A DNA stretch of 64,000 nucleotides, taken from positions 186,001-250,000 of the forward strand of contig NZ_CADFEB010000009.1 of the NCBI RefSeq assembly GCF_902833085.1, read 5' to 3'. This DNA is from Burkholderia ubonensis. Lineage in GTDB: Bacteria; Pseudomonadota; Gammaproteobacteria; Burkholderiales; Burkholderiaceae. The notes under the pieces are model-generated. The model ran no database searches, had not been told where the DNA came from, and saw only the letters and a program-made list of their open reading frames with translations. The position numbers and the translations under genes are program-made. Positions within the stretch are counted from its first letter, which is position 1, and every line of letters begins with the position of its first letter. Below are positions 16,811 to 25,363 of the stretch, piece by piece.

Positions 16811-17818
16811 TTATTTCAGGTAGCCCGCCGAGCGGAACCAGTCGAGTGCGTCGCGCAGCCCGTCGCGGTACGGCCGGGCGCGATAGCCGAGCTCCCGCTC
16901 CGCCTTCGCGGACGTGAAATACATCTTGTTCTTCGACATCCGCAGCCCGTCGACGGTGACGAACGGCTCCTTCTTCGTGAACTTCGCGACCGCCTCCGCG
17001 CCCACCGCGAGCGGGTACAGCGGCCAGCGCGGCAGCGCGAGCGTCGGCGCCTTGCGGCCGGTCATCTGCGCGATGTCGGCGAGCATCTGCTGCAGCGGCA
17101 GGTTCTCGCCGCCGAGGATGTAGCGCTCGCCGATGCGGCCGTGCTCCAGCGCGAGGAAGTGGCCGTTCGCGACGTCGTCGACGTGCACGAGGTTCAGCCC
17201 CGTGTCGACGAACGCGGGAATCTTGCCGAGCGCCGCCTCGACGATGATGCGGCCGGTCGGCGTCGGCTTCACGTCGCGCGGGCCGATCGGCGTCGACGGA
17301 TTGACGATCACCGCGGGCAGCCCTTCGTCGGCGATCATCCGCTCGACCGCGCGCTCGGCGAGCACCTTGCTGCGCTTGTACACGCCGATCGCCTGCTCGG
17401 GCGTGAGCGGCCGGTTCTCGTCGGCCGGGTCGCCCGCGCTCGTGACCTTCAGCGTCGCGACGCTGCTCGTGTAGACGATCCGCTCGACGCCCTCGGCGCG
17501 CGCCGCGCGCATCGTCGCGACCGCGCCTTCGAGGTTCGCGCGCTCGATCTCGAGCGGATCGGGCGCCCACAGGCGGTAGTCGGCGGCGACGTGCAGCAGG
17601 TAGCGCACGCCGCGCAGCGCGGTGCGCATCGATGCTTCGTCGCGCATGTCGCCGGTGACGATCTCGGCGTCGAGATCCGCGACGTTCGTGCGCGGGCTGG
17701 TCGGGCGCACGAGCACGCGCACCGCGTAGCCCTTCTGCTGCGCGATGCGCGCGACGGCCGAGCCGACGAAACCGGACGCGCCGGTGACCAGAACGAGATC
17801 GCGGGATGTATCAGTCAT
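16811..17818 (-). CDS. hpnA: Hopanoid-associated sugar epimerase HpnA
   Basis: 335-residue extended short-chain dehydrogenase/reductase. The NAD(P)-binding loop is LVTGASGFVGSAV at the N terminus. Later come VRYLLHVAADYRLW, the IVYTSSVATL strand with the catalytic serine, and YKRSK, the Y-x-x-x-K catalytic pair. NPSTPIGPRDVKPTPTGRII is typical of HpnA. It is assigned to modification of the hopanoid side-chain sugar; the exact substrate is not settled. Start ATG at the beginning of the Rossmann fold; an upstream open frame lacks support. It faces acyP, and its hairpin lies right after the stop. Confidence 0.94.
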   Translation of the reverse strand: MTDTSRDLVLVTGASGFVGSAVARIAQQKGYAVRVLVRPTSPRTNVADLDAEIVTGDMRDEASMRTALRGVRYLLHVAADYRLWAPDPLEIERANLEGAVATMRAARAEGVERIVYTSSVATLKVTSAGDPADENRPLTPEQAIGVYKRSKVLAERAVERMIADEGLPAVIVNPSTPIGPRDVKPTPTGRIIVEAALGKIPAFVDTGLNLVHVDDVANGHFLALEHGRIGERYILGGENLPLQQMLADIAQMTGRKAPTLALPRWPLYPLAVGAEAVAKFTKKEPFVTVDGLRMSKNKMYFTSAKAERELGYRARPYRDGLRDALDWFRSAGYLK

Positions 17819-17971
17819 GCAAGTCGAGTCCTCATGGCCGCGCGCGGGCGGCGCGGCGGTTGTGCATCGTGCGAGATTGTACGTGTTCGGCGCGGGGGGA
17901 GACGGGCACTGACATGGTGCGGCGCGCGCGACTACAATGCCGGGCTTGGATGCAACAGCAAGGTGACGACG

Positions 17972-18268
17972 ATGAGCCGCGACGACCATGACGAACGGAT
18001 TGAAACCTACTACGTGCGGGTGCGCGGCATCGTGCAGGGCGTCGGCTTCCGTCATGCGACGGTGCGCGAGGCGCACGCGCTGAAGCTGCGCGGCTGGGTC
18101 GCGAATCTCGAAGACGGCAGCGTCGAGGCGATGCTCCAGGGCCCCGGCGCGCAGGTCGACCGGATGCTCGCGTGGCTGCGGCACGGGCCGCCGGCGGCGC
18201 GCGTGACCGAGGTGACGTTCGAGGAACGGCAGACCGACAAGCGCTACGAACGCTTCCAGCAGCAGTGA
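17972..18268 (+). CDS. acyP: Acylphosphatase
   Basis: 98 residues, cytosolic. Acylphosphatase hydrolyses carboxyl-phosphate bonds such as those of acetyl phosphate or 1,3-bisphosphoglycerate. The signature YYVRVRGIVQGVGFRHAT holds the phosphate-binding loop and arginine, and LRGWVANLEDGSVEAMLQG holds the catalytic asparagine. Start ATG follows AAGGTGACGACG, an acceptable ribosome site. rarD begins 7 nt after its stop, so the two are probably one operon. Confidence 0.95.
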   Translation: MSRDDHDERIETYYVRVRGIVQGVGFRHATVREAHALKLRGWVANLEDGSVEAMLQGPGAQVDRMLAWLRHGPPAARVTEVTFEERQTDKRYERFQQQ

Positions 18269-18275
18269 GCGGCCG

Positions 18276-19172
18276 ATGACGGGGTATCCGGAGGCCGGGC
18301 GCGGGCTCGTGCTGTCGGTGACGGCGTCGATGCTGTTCGCGCTGTTGTCCGCGTATGCGAAGCTGCTCGCGCCGCTCACGGGGCTCGACATCTTCGCGTG
18401 GCGGATCCTGTGGACCGCGCCGGGCGCGCTCGCACTGATCGCGCTGCGCGGCCGCTGGCCGGCCCTGGTCGCGCTGCTCGGGCGGGCCGCGCGCGACTGG
18501 CGCCTGCTGGTCGCGCTGCCCGCGAGCGCCGCGCTGCTCGGCGTGCAGCTTTGGCTGTTCCTGTGGGCGCCGCTGCACGGGCGGATGCTCGAAGTGTCGC
18601 TCGGCTACTTCCTGCTGCCGCTGACGATGGTGCTCGTCGGCCGCTTCTACTATCACGAGCGGCTCGATCCGCTGCAATGGGCGGCGATCGCGTGTGCGGC
18701 GCTCGGCGTCGCGCACGAGGTGTGGGCGACGCGCGCGTTCGCGTGGCCGACGCTCGTCGTCGCGCTCGGCTATCCGCCGTATTTCGTGCTGCGCCGGCGG
18801 ATCAATGCCGATTCGCTGGCCGCGTTCGCCGCCGAGATGGTGCTGCTGTGCCCGGTCGCCGCCGTGATGGCCGCGACGAGCGCGACGCCGCTCGCCGGCC
18901 ATCCCGCACTGTGGGCGGCGCTGCTGCCGGGGCTCGGCGCGCTCAGCACGCTCGCGCTGGCGAGCTACCTGAAGGCGAGCCGGATGCTGCCGATGGCGTT
19001 GTTCGGCATCCTCGGCTACGTCGAGCCGGTGCTGCTCGTCGTGGTGTCGCTGCTGTTGCTCGGCGAGACGCTCACGGTCGCGAAGCTCGCGACCTACGGG
19101 CCGATCTGGGTCGCGGTCGCGCTGACCGCATGGCACAGCGCGATGCTGATGCGGCGCTTGCCCGCTCGCTGA
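18276..19172 (+). CDS. rarD: RarD-type EamA-family permease
   Basis: 298 residues with ten membrane helices in two EamA repeats. RarD features are present: GLVLSVTASMLFALLSAYAKLL, the ISDIF-like DIFAWRILWT block, SLGYFLLPL and FGILGYVEPVLLVVVSLLLLGE. RarD was named for chloramphenicol sensitivity, but the transported substrate is uncertain and probably a metabolite. The gene starts 7 nt after acyP stops, with the end of acyP offering little ribosome-site sequence, so translation may be coupled. Confidence 0.88.
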   Translation: MTGYPEAGRGLVLSVTASMLFALLSAYAKLLAPLTGLDIFAWRILWTAPGALALIALRGRWPALVALLGRAARDWRLLVALPASAALLGVQLWLFLWAPLHGRMLEVSLGYFLLPLTMVLVGRFYYHERLDPLQWAAIACAALGVAHEVWATRAFAWPTLVVALGYPPYFVLRRRINADSLAAFAAEMVLLCPVAAVMAATSATPLAGHPALWAALLPGLGALSTLALASYLKASRMLPMALFGILGYVEPVLLVVVSLLLLGETLTVAKLATYGPIWVAVALTAWHSAMLMRRLPAR

Positions 19173-19399
19173 ACGTGGCGTGACTGCCGCGGCGTCGATG
19201 CGCGAGGCGATCGCACGCTGTCGGCAGACTGACCGCCAACTGACCACCCGCTGACGTTGCGCTGACCGCGCCGCCCGCTTCTCCCACGTCGTCCTCCGCG
19301 GGTCTCGCGCCTGTAATCGAATAGAAGATTCGGTTGCACTTTGTTACTTAGGGTCTCCCCTGAGCGGCTACTAGACTGACCTGACCGTCATTCCTTCGT

Positions 19400-20617
19400 A
19401 TGCCGCCTTCCGATGAACGGTCCTCTCCATGCCCGGCCGGCCGGGTCGGCGCGACACGAGCATACGCGTATCGCCGCCGATCGGCGAGCGCGAACCTGAT
19501 CGTGAGCGCGCCGTCCCCCTCCCATGCGCCGCACGGCGGTCGCCTGATCGAAGTCGACTTCTTCCGGGGCGTCGTGCTGCTGATGATCGTCGTCGATCAC
19601 ATCAACGCGAGCGTGCTGTCGCGCGTGACGCTGCACGCGTTCGCGCTGTGCGACGCCGCCGAGGTGTTCGTGTTTCTCGGTGGCTTCGCGACCGCGAGCG
19701 CGTATGGCGCGATCGCGGAACGGCACGGCGCGCGCGCCGCGCAGCGGCGGTTCGTGAGCCGGGCGATGCAGATCTATCGCGCGTTCCTCGCGACGTCGAC
19801 GCTGATGCTCGTCGTGTCCGCGGTGCTCGACCACTACGGCATCGATGCGCCGAACCTCGCGCTCGACGACGTCAGCGTGATGCTCGCGACGCCGTTGACG
19901 GGGCTCGCCGAGCTGCTCACGTTCCAGCGCCAGCCGTATCTCGCGGCGGTGCTGCCGATGTACGTGCTGTTCGCGCTGGCCGCGCCGGCGCTCATGCCGT
20001 GGGCGCGGCGGCGCCCGTGGCTGCTCGCCGCCGCGAGCGTGTCGTCGTGGCTCGCCGCGGGCTGGCTCGGCCCCGAGCTGCTGGATAGCGACACGTTCCA
20101 CTGGAGCTTCAACCCGTTCGCGTGGCAACTGGTGTTCGTGGCCGGCGTGCTCGCGCGCTGCCAGCCCGTCTACCGGCGCGTCGCGCTCGGGCGGTGGGCC
20201 GCCGCGGCGACCGGCGTCGCGTGCGCGATCGTGCTGGCCTGCGCGAGCGTCAAGCTGTTCTCGGGGCTGCCGCTGCCGGAGGGGATGATGAAGCGCGACC
20301 TGGCGTTCGCGCGCGTCGTGAACTTCGCGGCGATCGCGTGGCTGATGGCGGATTGCGTGCGCTACGGCTGGGTCGCGCGGATCGCGCGGGCGGTGCGCCC
20401 GGTCGTCGCGGTCGGCCAGCGCGGGCTGATGTGCTTCGTCGCGGGGGCCGCGATCTCGCTGACGCTCGATTCGCTGCTGCATCCGGCGGCGCATGGCACG
20501 CGCCTGCTGCATGTGCTCGGCGTCGGACTGGCCGCGGATGCGTGCGCGCTGGGCCTGATGATGGCGCTCGCGAGTTCGGGGACGTGGCTCGCGCGGCGGC
20601 GCGGGGCGGCCGCGTAA
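19400..20617 (+). CDS. opgC: OpgC-like membrane acyltransferase
   Basis: 405 residues from the ATG. After about 45 polar residues, DFFRGVVLLMIVVDHIN begins the first helix; this DxxRG...DH pattern is the signature of OpgC-type acyltransferases. About ten helices follow, including LCDAAEVFVFLGGFATASAY, WSFNPFAWQLVFVAGV and GQRGLMCFVAG. OpgC in E. coli adds succinyl groups to periplasmic glucans. No opgG or opgH is nearby, so the glucan role is by homology. The start is uncertain: a GTG at 19502 would remove the polar tail, and neither start has a clear ribosome site. Confidence 0.85.
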   Translation: MPPSDERSSPCPAGRVGATRAYAYRRRSASANLIVSAPSPSHAPHGGRLIEVDFFRGVVLLMIVVDHINASVLSRVTLHAFALCDAAEVFVFLGGFATASAYGAIAERHGARAAQRRFVSRAMQIYRAFLATSTLMLVVSAVLDHYGIDAPNLALDDVSVMLATPLTGLAELLTFQRQPYLAAVLPMYVLFALAAPALMPWARRRPWLLAAASVSSWLAAGWLGPELLDSDTFHWSFNPFAWQLVFVAGVLARCQPVYRRVALGRWAAAATGVACAIVLACASVKLFSGLPLPEGMMKRDLAFARVVNFAAIAWLMADCVRYGWVARIARAVRPVVAVGQRGLMCFVAGAAISLTLDSLLHPAAHGTRLLHVLGVGLAADACALGLMMALASSGTWLARRRGAAA

Positions 20618-20636
20618 GGGTGCGTACGGGCGCGCC

Positions 20637-20840
20637 CTAGTGAGGTGAGCCGATACGGGAGCGGGGAGTGGGCGGTGCGTCGTCGGTGTCCGCTTCGCCG
20701 CGATCGTCGTCGGCGTCGTTCCGTTCGGCGAGCACCGCGTCGGCTTCGGCGGCCGCCTTCGCGGCGCGCAGCGCGGTGCAGCGTTGCGCGCGCCGGATAT
20801 CCGACAGCATCCTCAAGAGCCGCGTCGTCTTGCTTTTCAT
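20637..20840 (-). CDS. Small charged hypothetical protein
   Basis: 67 residues. The ATG has an excellent ribosome site (GGCAGGAGAACATC), which is the main reason for accepting it. The first half is basic and helical (KSKTTRLLRMLSDIRRAQRC), the second acidic and probably disordered (RNDADDDRGEADTDDAPP). No domain is recognised. It lies about 110 nt downstream of the POT transporter gene on the same strand and may be in its transcript. The last 20 nt of the frame converge with opgC. Confidence 0.6.
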   Translation of the reverse strand: MKSKTTRLLRMLSDIRRAQRCTALRAAKAAAEADAVLAERNDADDDRGEADTDDAPPTPRSRIGSPH

Positions 20841-20953
20841 GATGTTCTCCTGCCTGTCGCGCGTCTCGTCGGAAGCGCTCCTTGCAACCAGTGTAGGACG
20901 GGCGCGGGGAATCGGCAGGAGAATGTGGCGCGCACGCAGCGCGCCAAGGGATT

Positions 20954-22477
20954 TCACTGAGCCGCGACGGCCGCCGTTGCCGACGTTGCCTCTTCGCGGC
21001 GCTCTTCGACGCAGCGCTGATGCTGGCGCGACAGGCGGTTCATCATCGGCAGCAGCAGCAGCGCGAGCAGCATGCCGATCGCGGCGAGCCAGCCGAGCTT
21101 CTCGAACAGCGACAGGTAGAGCGGCAGCGATTCGGTCGCCGGCAGGTCGTGCGACGGCATTTGCGCGAAGTTCGCGACCACGCTGCCCAGGTACTGCGAC
21201 ACGCCGGTCGCGACGAAGTACGCGCCCATCATGAAGCCGCTCATGCGCGCCGGCACGTAGCGGGCGATCATCGCGAGGCCGAGGCCGCTCACCAGCAGCT
21301 CGCCGAGCGAGTAGAGGCCGTAGCCCCACACCATGAACCACGACGACACGCGGCCGTCCACCGCGTAGCGGCCGCTGATCGTGAACACGAGGTAGCCCAG
21401 CGCGACCACGGCAAAGCCGAGCGCGTATTTCGCGGCGACCGGGAAATCGCGGCCGTGCTTCGAGAACTGGTTGTAGACGAACACGAGCACCGGGCTCAGC
21501 ACCATGATCCAGATCGGGTTGAGCGCCTGGAACTGCGCGGCGCTCCACGTGAACAGCGTCGTGCCGAACAGGATGAAGCGCGGATCGACGTTGCGCAGTG
21601 CGAACAGCGTGAGCGACGTCGACATCTGCACGTAGAAGATGAAGAACAGGATCACCTGGCCGATCAGCACGAGCGCCGCGATCAGGCCGGCGCGCTCCGA
21701 GCGCTCCGACTTCGCGATCATGTACGCGAAGATCGCGAGGATCGCGAACGCAGCGGTCCACACGCTCGCGACCGCGAGCTGCTTGTGCTGCAGCACGTAC
21801 AGCGTGACGAGCGCGAGCGCGGCGCCGCCGGCCGCCACCGCGCCGAGGCGCTTCCAGCGGATCGGCGCGTCGTCGGGCTGCGAGCCGATGTGCGCGAGCG
21901 TGCGATGCATCAGCACGAAGTTGAGGATCGCGAGCAGCATGCCGCCGCAGCAGACCGCGAACGCGGCGTGCCAGCCCCAGTGGTCCTTGATCCACGGCGT
22001 CGCGAGCATCGACACGGTCGAGCCGATGTTGACGGCCATGTAGTAGATCGTGAATGCGCTGTCGATGCGTGCGTCGTCGCCTTCGTAAATCCGGCGCACG
22101 AGGTTCGCGGCATTCGACTTGAACAGGCCGTTGCCGACCACGATCACGCCGAGCGACATGTACATGTAGGCGAGCCGGTCGTTCGGCACCGCGAGCATCA
22201 GGTAGCCGGCGCACAGCACCGCGGCGCCGATGATCATCGAGCGGCGTGCGCCGAGCACCTTGTCGCCGATCCAGCCGCCGATCGACGGCGACGCGTAGAC
22301 GAGCGCGGTGAACGCGCCCCAGGTCAGGTTCGCATGGCTGTCGGTGAAGCCGAGCTTGTCGACCATGAAGAGGACGAGAAGCGCCGCCATGCCGTAATAG
22401 CCGAAGCGCTCCCACATCTCGATGAGGAAGACCGTCGTAAACGATCGGGTTTGCGAAACAGTTGAAGGTGAATGCAT
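20954..22477 (-). CDS. POT-family proton-coupled oligopeptide transporter
   Basis: 507 residues, about 14 helices. The proton-coupling motif E-x-x-E-R is seen as EMWERFGYYGM at the first helix; GALTALVY-type and GGWIGDKVLGARRSMIIG follow, then FTIYYMAVNIGS, the PTR2 signature equivalent to FYxxINxG. GNGLFKSNAANLVRRIY is a typical loop. POT/PTR transporters import di- and tripeptides with protons; E. coli DtpA/DtpB are the closest functional models. It lies near the oppABCDF system but is separated from it by the divergent intergenic region. Confidence 0.93.
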   Translation of the reverse strand: MHSPSTVSQTRSFTTVFLIEMWERFGYYGMAALLVLFMVDKLGFTDSHANLTWGAFTALVYASPSIGGWIGDKVLGARRSMIIGAAVLCAGYLMLAVPNDRLAYMYMSLGVIVVGNGLFKSNAANLVRRIYEGDDARIDSAFTIYYMAVNIGSTVSMLATPWIKDHWGWHAAFAVCCGGMLLAILNFVLMHRTLAHIGSQPDDAPIRWKRLGAVAAGGAALALVTLYVLQHKQLAVASVWTAAFAILAIFAYMIAKSERSERAGLIAALVLIGQVILFFIFYVQMSTSLTLFALRNVDPRFILFGTTLFTWSAAQFQALNPIWIMVLSPVLVFVYNQFSKHGRDFPVAAKYALGFAVVALGYLVFTISGRYAVDGRVSSWFMVWGYGLYSLGELLVSGLGLAMIARYVPARMSGFMMGAYFVATGVSQYLGSVVANFAQMPSHDLPATESLPLYLSLFEKLGWLAAIGMLLALLLLPMMNRLSRQHQRCVEERREEATSATAAVAAQ

Positions 22478-22978
22478 GTCAATCTCGGTTCAAGCGGGCG
22501 GCGCGGATCGCGCGCTGCCAAGGGTCGATCTGGTGCCCGCGCGTATCGGCCGGGTAGGCAGCGCGAAGGCGGCGGCAAAATCGGGCGAACTGGCCCGCGT
22601 CGGGGTCAGTCGGCTCCTGTGACAGGCGGCGCGAGGCCTCGGCCGGCGCGCGACTGGTAACGTTGACAGGTGCGCCGCGTCAGGTCCGCGCCACACCGGG
22701 AAATCCCTGACGTGTCAGGAGTTTTCAGGAAGATTCGTCTCGTCATGTCTTTGTAAGCTTGCGTCAAGGGCCTCGGCAATATCCCGGAGAGCCGCTTGCA
22801 GCTTGCCTGTGAAGGCGTCGAGTCTGGCAAGATAGCGCGTTTCGCGGCCTGGGCCGAACGGTGTTTAGGACACCGCGCGCAACGCTTGAGACGCACGTAA
22901 ACCCGAAGACTAAGCTATATCGATCTAACTTAGTTATTTTCCATCAAACATTTTTTGACGACCCCTTTTCGGCCTGTT
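22478..22978. promoter_or_regulatory. Divergent region between the POT gene and the XRE-cupin regulator
   Basis: About 500 nt with no credible gene. The right end (22895-22960) is AT-rich and holds ACTAAG-N14-CTTAGT at 22909-22934, a possible operator or promoter site for the rightward regulator. The left part is GC-rich and must hold the leftward POT promoter; nothing specific is seen there. Confidence 0.45.
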
Positions 22979-23560
22979 ATGGTTCCCCCCACTGAAAACA
23001 CGCGGCCAGCCGAAGCTGGCGCCGCTCTGGGCAGCAAGATTCGCGCGTTGCGCCAGCGACTGAAACGCACGCTCGATGAAACGGCAACAGCCGCGGGTAT
23101 TTCGAAACCGTTTCTGTCGCAGGTCGAACGCGGGCTCGCGTCGCCGTCGCTGACGTCGCTGGCCGGCATCGCGCAGGCACTCGGCGTGACGGTGCAGTAT
23201 TTCGTCGAAACGCCGAGCGAGGAGCGGTCGGTGTGCCGCGGCGAGCAGTTGCGCTTCTTCGGGTTTGCCGATTCGGCCAACCTGTTCGCGCGGCTCACGA
23301 ACGTGACGGAAGGGCGCCAGCTCGAGGCGATTCTCGTGCGGCTGCCGCCCGGACAGACGCGGTCGGAAGTAACGACGCATGCAGGAGAGGAGTTCCTGTA
23401 TGTGATCGAAGGGGAAGTGTCGTTGACGCTGGAAGGCAGGACGTTCGTGCTGCCGGCCGGCGACAGCGCGCACTATCAGTCGACGGTCCCGCACAGCTGG
23501 GCCAACACCGCGAAGATCGAGTCGGTGGTGGTCTGGGTCGGAACGCCGAGGCTGTTCTAA
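22979..23560 (+). CDS. XRE-family regulator with C-terminal cupin
   Basis: 193 residues. Residues about 16-72 are a lambda-repressor-like helix-turn-helix: LGSKIRALRQRLKRTLDETATAAGISKPFLSQVERG then SPSLTSLAGIAQALGV. Residues about 115-190 are a single cupin barrel (THAGEEFLYVIEGEVSLTLEG, then LPAGDSAHYQSTVPHSW) that probably senses a small ligand. This architecture is that of PuuR-like repressors. It sits 178 nt upstream of oppA in the same direction, with a long inverted repeat in the gap, so it is likely the local regulator of peptide uptake. Start chosen at ATG; a TTG lies 24 nt upstream. Confidence 0.9.
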   Translation: MVPPTENTRPAEAGAALGSKIRALRQRLKRTLDETATAAGISKPFLSQVERGLASPSLTSLAGIAQALGVTVQYFVETPSEERSVCRGEQLRFFGFADSANLFARLTNVTEGRQLEAILVRLPPGQTRSEVTTHAGEEFLYVIEGEVSLTLEGRTFVLPAGDSAHYQSTVPHSWANTAKIESVVVWVGTPRLF

Positions 23561-23567
23561 CGCACAG

Positions 23568-23620
23568 GTATTCCTTCGTTCCAGCGACGGATTACCTGTC
23601 GAAAGGAACGTAAGGAATAC
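23568..23620. promoter_or_regulatory. Inverted repeat upstream of oppA, candidate operator
   Basis: GTATTCCTTCGTTCC (23568-23582) is mirrored by GGAACGTAAGGAATAC (23605-23620) with a single inserted base, 22 nt apart. It lies just after the XRE-cupin stop codon and about 120 nt before oppA. The placement suggests the operator for that regulator; binding is inferred. Confidence 0.55.
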
Positions 23621-23738
23621 TAAGATGCCATACGAGATCCACGGGCCTCCTCAATCGCTGCATACGGCAGCGTCCTACGTGTAACCCGCGGCGTCCCGCC
23701 GCGACACACGCACCGAAAACCCACCAAGTACTGACACG

Positions 23739-25352
23739 ATGAAATCCTTGCATGCCATGTCGGCCGTGCTGGCCGCGCTCGCCCTGACGACGCAGTCCGC
23801 GTCCGCCGTTACCGTTCCGTCGAACGTCGCGCTCGCCGCGCAACAGGACCTGACGCGTCAGGTGCCGGCCGAAGTCGAATCCCTCGACCCCGCGCACATC
23901 GAGTCATGGACCGGCAACACGATCGGCCTCGACCTGTTCGAAGGGCTTGCCCGCATCGATGCAGGCGGCCAGATCGTGCCGGGCGTCGCGCTGTCGTGGG
24001 AGCGCAAGACACCGGAAACGTGGGTCTTCAAGCTGCGCCGCGATGCGAAATGGAGCAACGGCCAGCCCGTCACCGCGGCCGATTTCGTGTATGCGTGGCA
24101 GCGACTCGTCGATCCGAAGACGGGCTCGAAGTACACGATCCTCGTCGAGTTCGTGAAGAACTCGAAGGACATCATCGCCGGCAAGGCCGCGCCGTCGACG
24201 CTCGGCGTGCGCGCCGTCGACCCGTACACGCTCGAAGTCACGACCGACGCGCCGGTCGCGTTCTTCCCGGAGCTGACCGCGATGGTGCCGCTCGCGCCGG
24301 TGAACAAGGACACGGTGACGAAGCTCGGCGACGCATGGACGCGTCCGGGCAACATCGTCAGCAACGGCGCGTACCAGCTCGTCGACTGGCAGCCGAACAA
24401 CCGCATCGTGATGACGAAGGCCGCGAAGTACTGGAATGCGCCCAAGGTCGTGATCAACAAGGTCACGTACCTGCCGATCGAGAGCGACGAGACCGCGATG
24501 CGCATGTACCAGGCCGGCCAGGTCGACTACACCTACACGATTCCGTCGGGCATCTTCCAGCAGGTCAGCAAGCAGTTCGGCGGCGAACTGCGCCCGGGCC
24601 TGCAGCTCGCGACGTACTACTACTACCTGAACAACAGCGACGCGACGCTGAAGGACAAGCGCGTGCGCCAGGCGCTGTCGATGGTGATCGATCGCGACGT
24701 GCTGACCTCGAAGCTCACGCAGTCCGGCGAGAAGCCGATGTACGGGCTGATGCCGAGCGGCACGAAGGGCGTGCAGCCGTTCACGCCGGAATGGGCGTCG
24801 TGGCCGATGGCCAAGCGCGTCGAGACCGCGAAGAACCTGCTGAAGCAGGCCGGCTACTCGGATGCGAAGCCGCTGTCGTTCACGCTGACGTACAACACCA
24901 ACGACCTGCACAAGAAGGTCGCGCTGTTTGCCGCATCGGAATGGCGCACCAAGCTCGGCGTCAACACGAAGCTCGAGAACGTCGAGTTCAAGGTGCTGAT
25001 GAAGCAGCGGCATGACGGCAAGGTGCAGATCGCGCGCGACGGCTGGTTCGCCGACTACAACGACGCGATGACGTTCTTCGACCTGCTGCGCTGCGGCAGC
25101 TCGCAGAACACGGTCGGCTACTGCAACAAGCAGGCCGACACGCTCGTCGACGAAGGCAACCAGAAGCTCGACGACAAGGCGCGTGCCGCGCTGCTCACGC
25201 AGGCGCACGACGCGGCAATGAACGACACGCCGATGTTGCCGCTGTTCCAGTACACGGCCGACCGTCTCGTGAAGTCGTACGTCGGCGGCTACTCGCTGAA
25301 GAACGTGATCGACATGCGTGCTTCGCAGGACATGTACCTGATCAAGCGCTGA
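23739..25352 (+). CDS. oppA: Oligopeptide ABC transporter, periplasmic binding protein
   Basis: 537 residues with a signal peptide (MKSLHAMSAVLAALALTTQSASA). It is a family-5 solute-binding protein of the OppA/MppA type: EVESLDPAHIESWTGNTIGLDLFEGL, then WVFKLRRDAKWSNGQPVTAADFVYAWQRLVDP, and RVRQALSMVIDRDVL in the second lobe. It captures oligopeptides in the periplasm and hands them to OppBC. The final KNVIDMRASQDMYLIKR is typical for OppA. It starts a tight five-gene operon, with oppB 11 nt downstream. Confidence 0.95.
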   Translation: MKSLHAMSAVLAALALTTQSASAVTVPSNVALAAQQDLTRQVPAEVESLDPAHIESWTGNTIGLDLFEGLARIDAGGQIVPGVALSWERKTPETWVFKLRRDAKWSNGQPVTAADFVYAWQRLVDPKTGSKYTILVEFVKNSKDIIAGKAAPSTLGVRAVDPYTLEVTTDAPVAFFPELTAMVPLAPVNKDTVTKLGDAWTRPGNIVSNGAYQLVDWQPNNRIVMTKAAKYWNAPKVVINKVTYLPIESDETAMRMYQAGQVDYTYTIPSGIFQQVSKQFGGELRPGLQLATYYYYLNNSDATLKDKRVRQALSMVIDRDVLTSKLTQSGEKPMYGLMPSGTKGVQPFTPEWASWPMAKRVETAKNLLKQAGYSDAKPLSFTLTYNTNDLHKKVALFAASEWRTKLGVNTKLENVEFKVLMKQRHDGKVQIARDGWFADYNDAMTFFDLLRCGSSQNTVGYCNKQADTLVDEGNQKLDDKARAALLTQAHDAAMNDTPMLPLFQYTADRLVKSYVGGYSLKNVIDMRASQDMYLIKR

Positions 25353-25363
25353 GCGGAGCGAAC

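Noticed and set aside
15260..17971. Long rightward frame opposite the coiled-coil and hpnA genes
   Set aside because: The glycine/arginine-rich text is the antisense of the alanine-rich repeats and of hpnA. Only its last 98 codons (acyP) are real.
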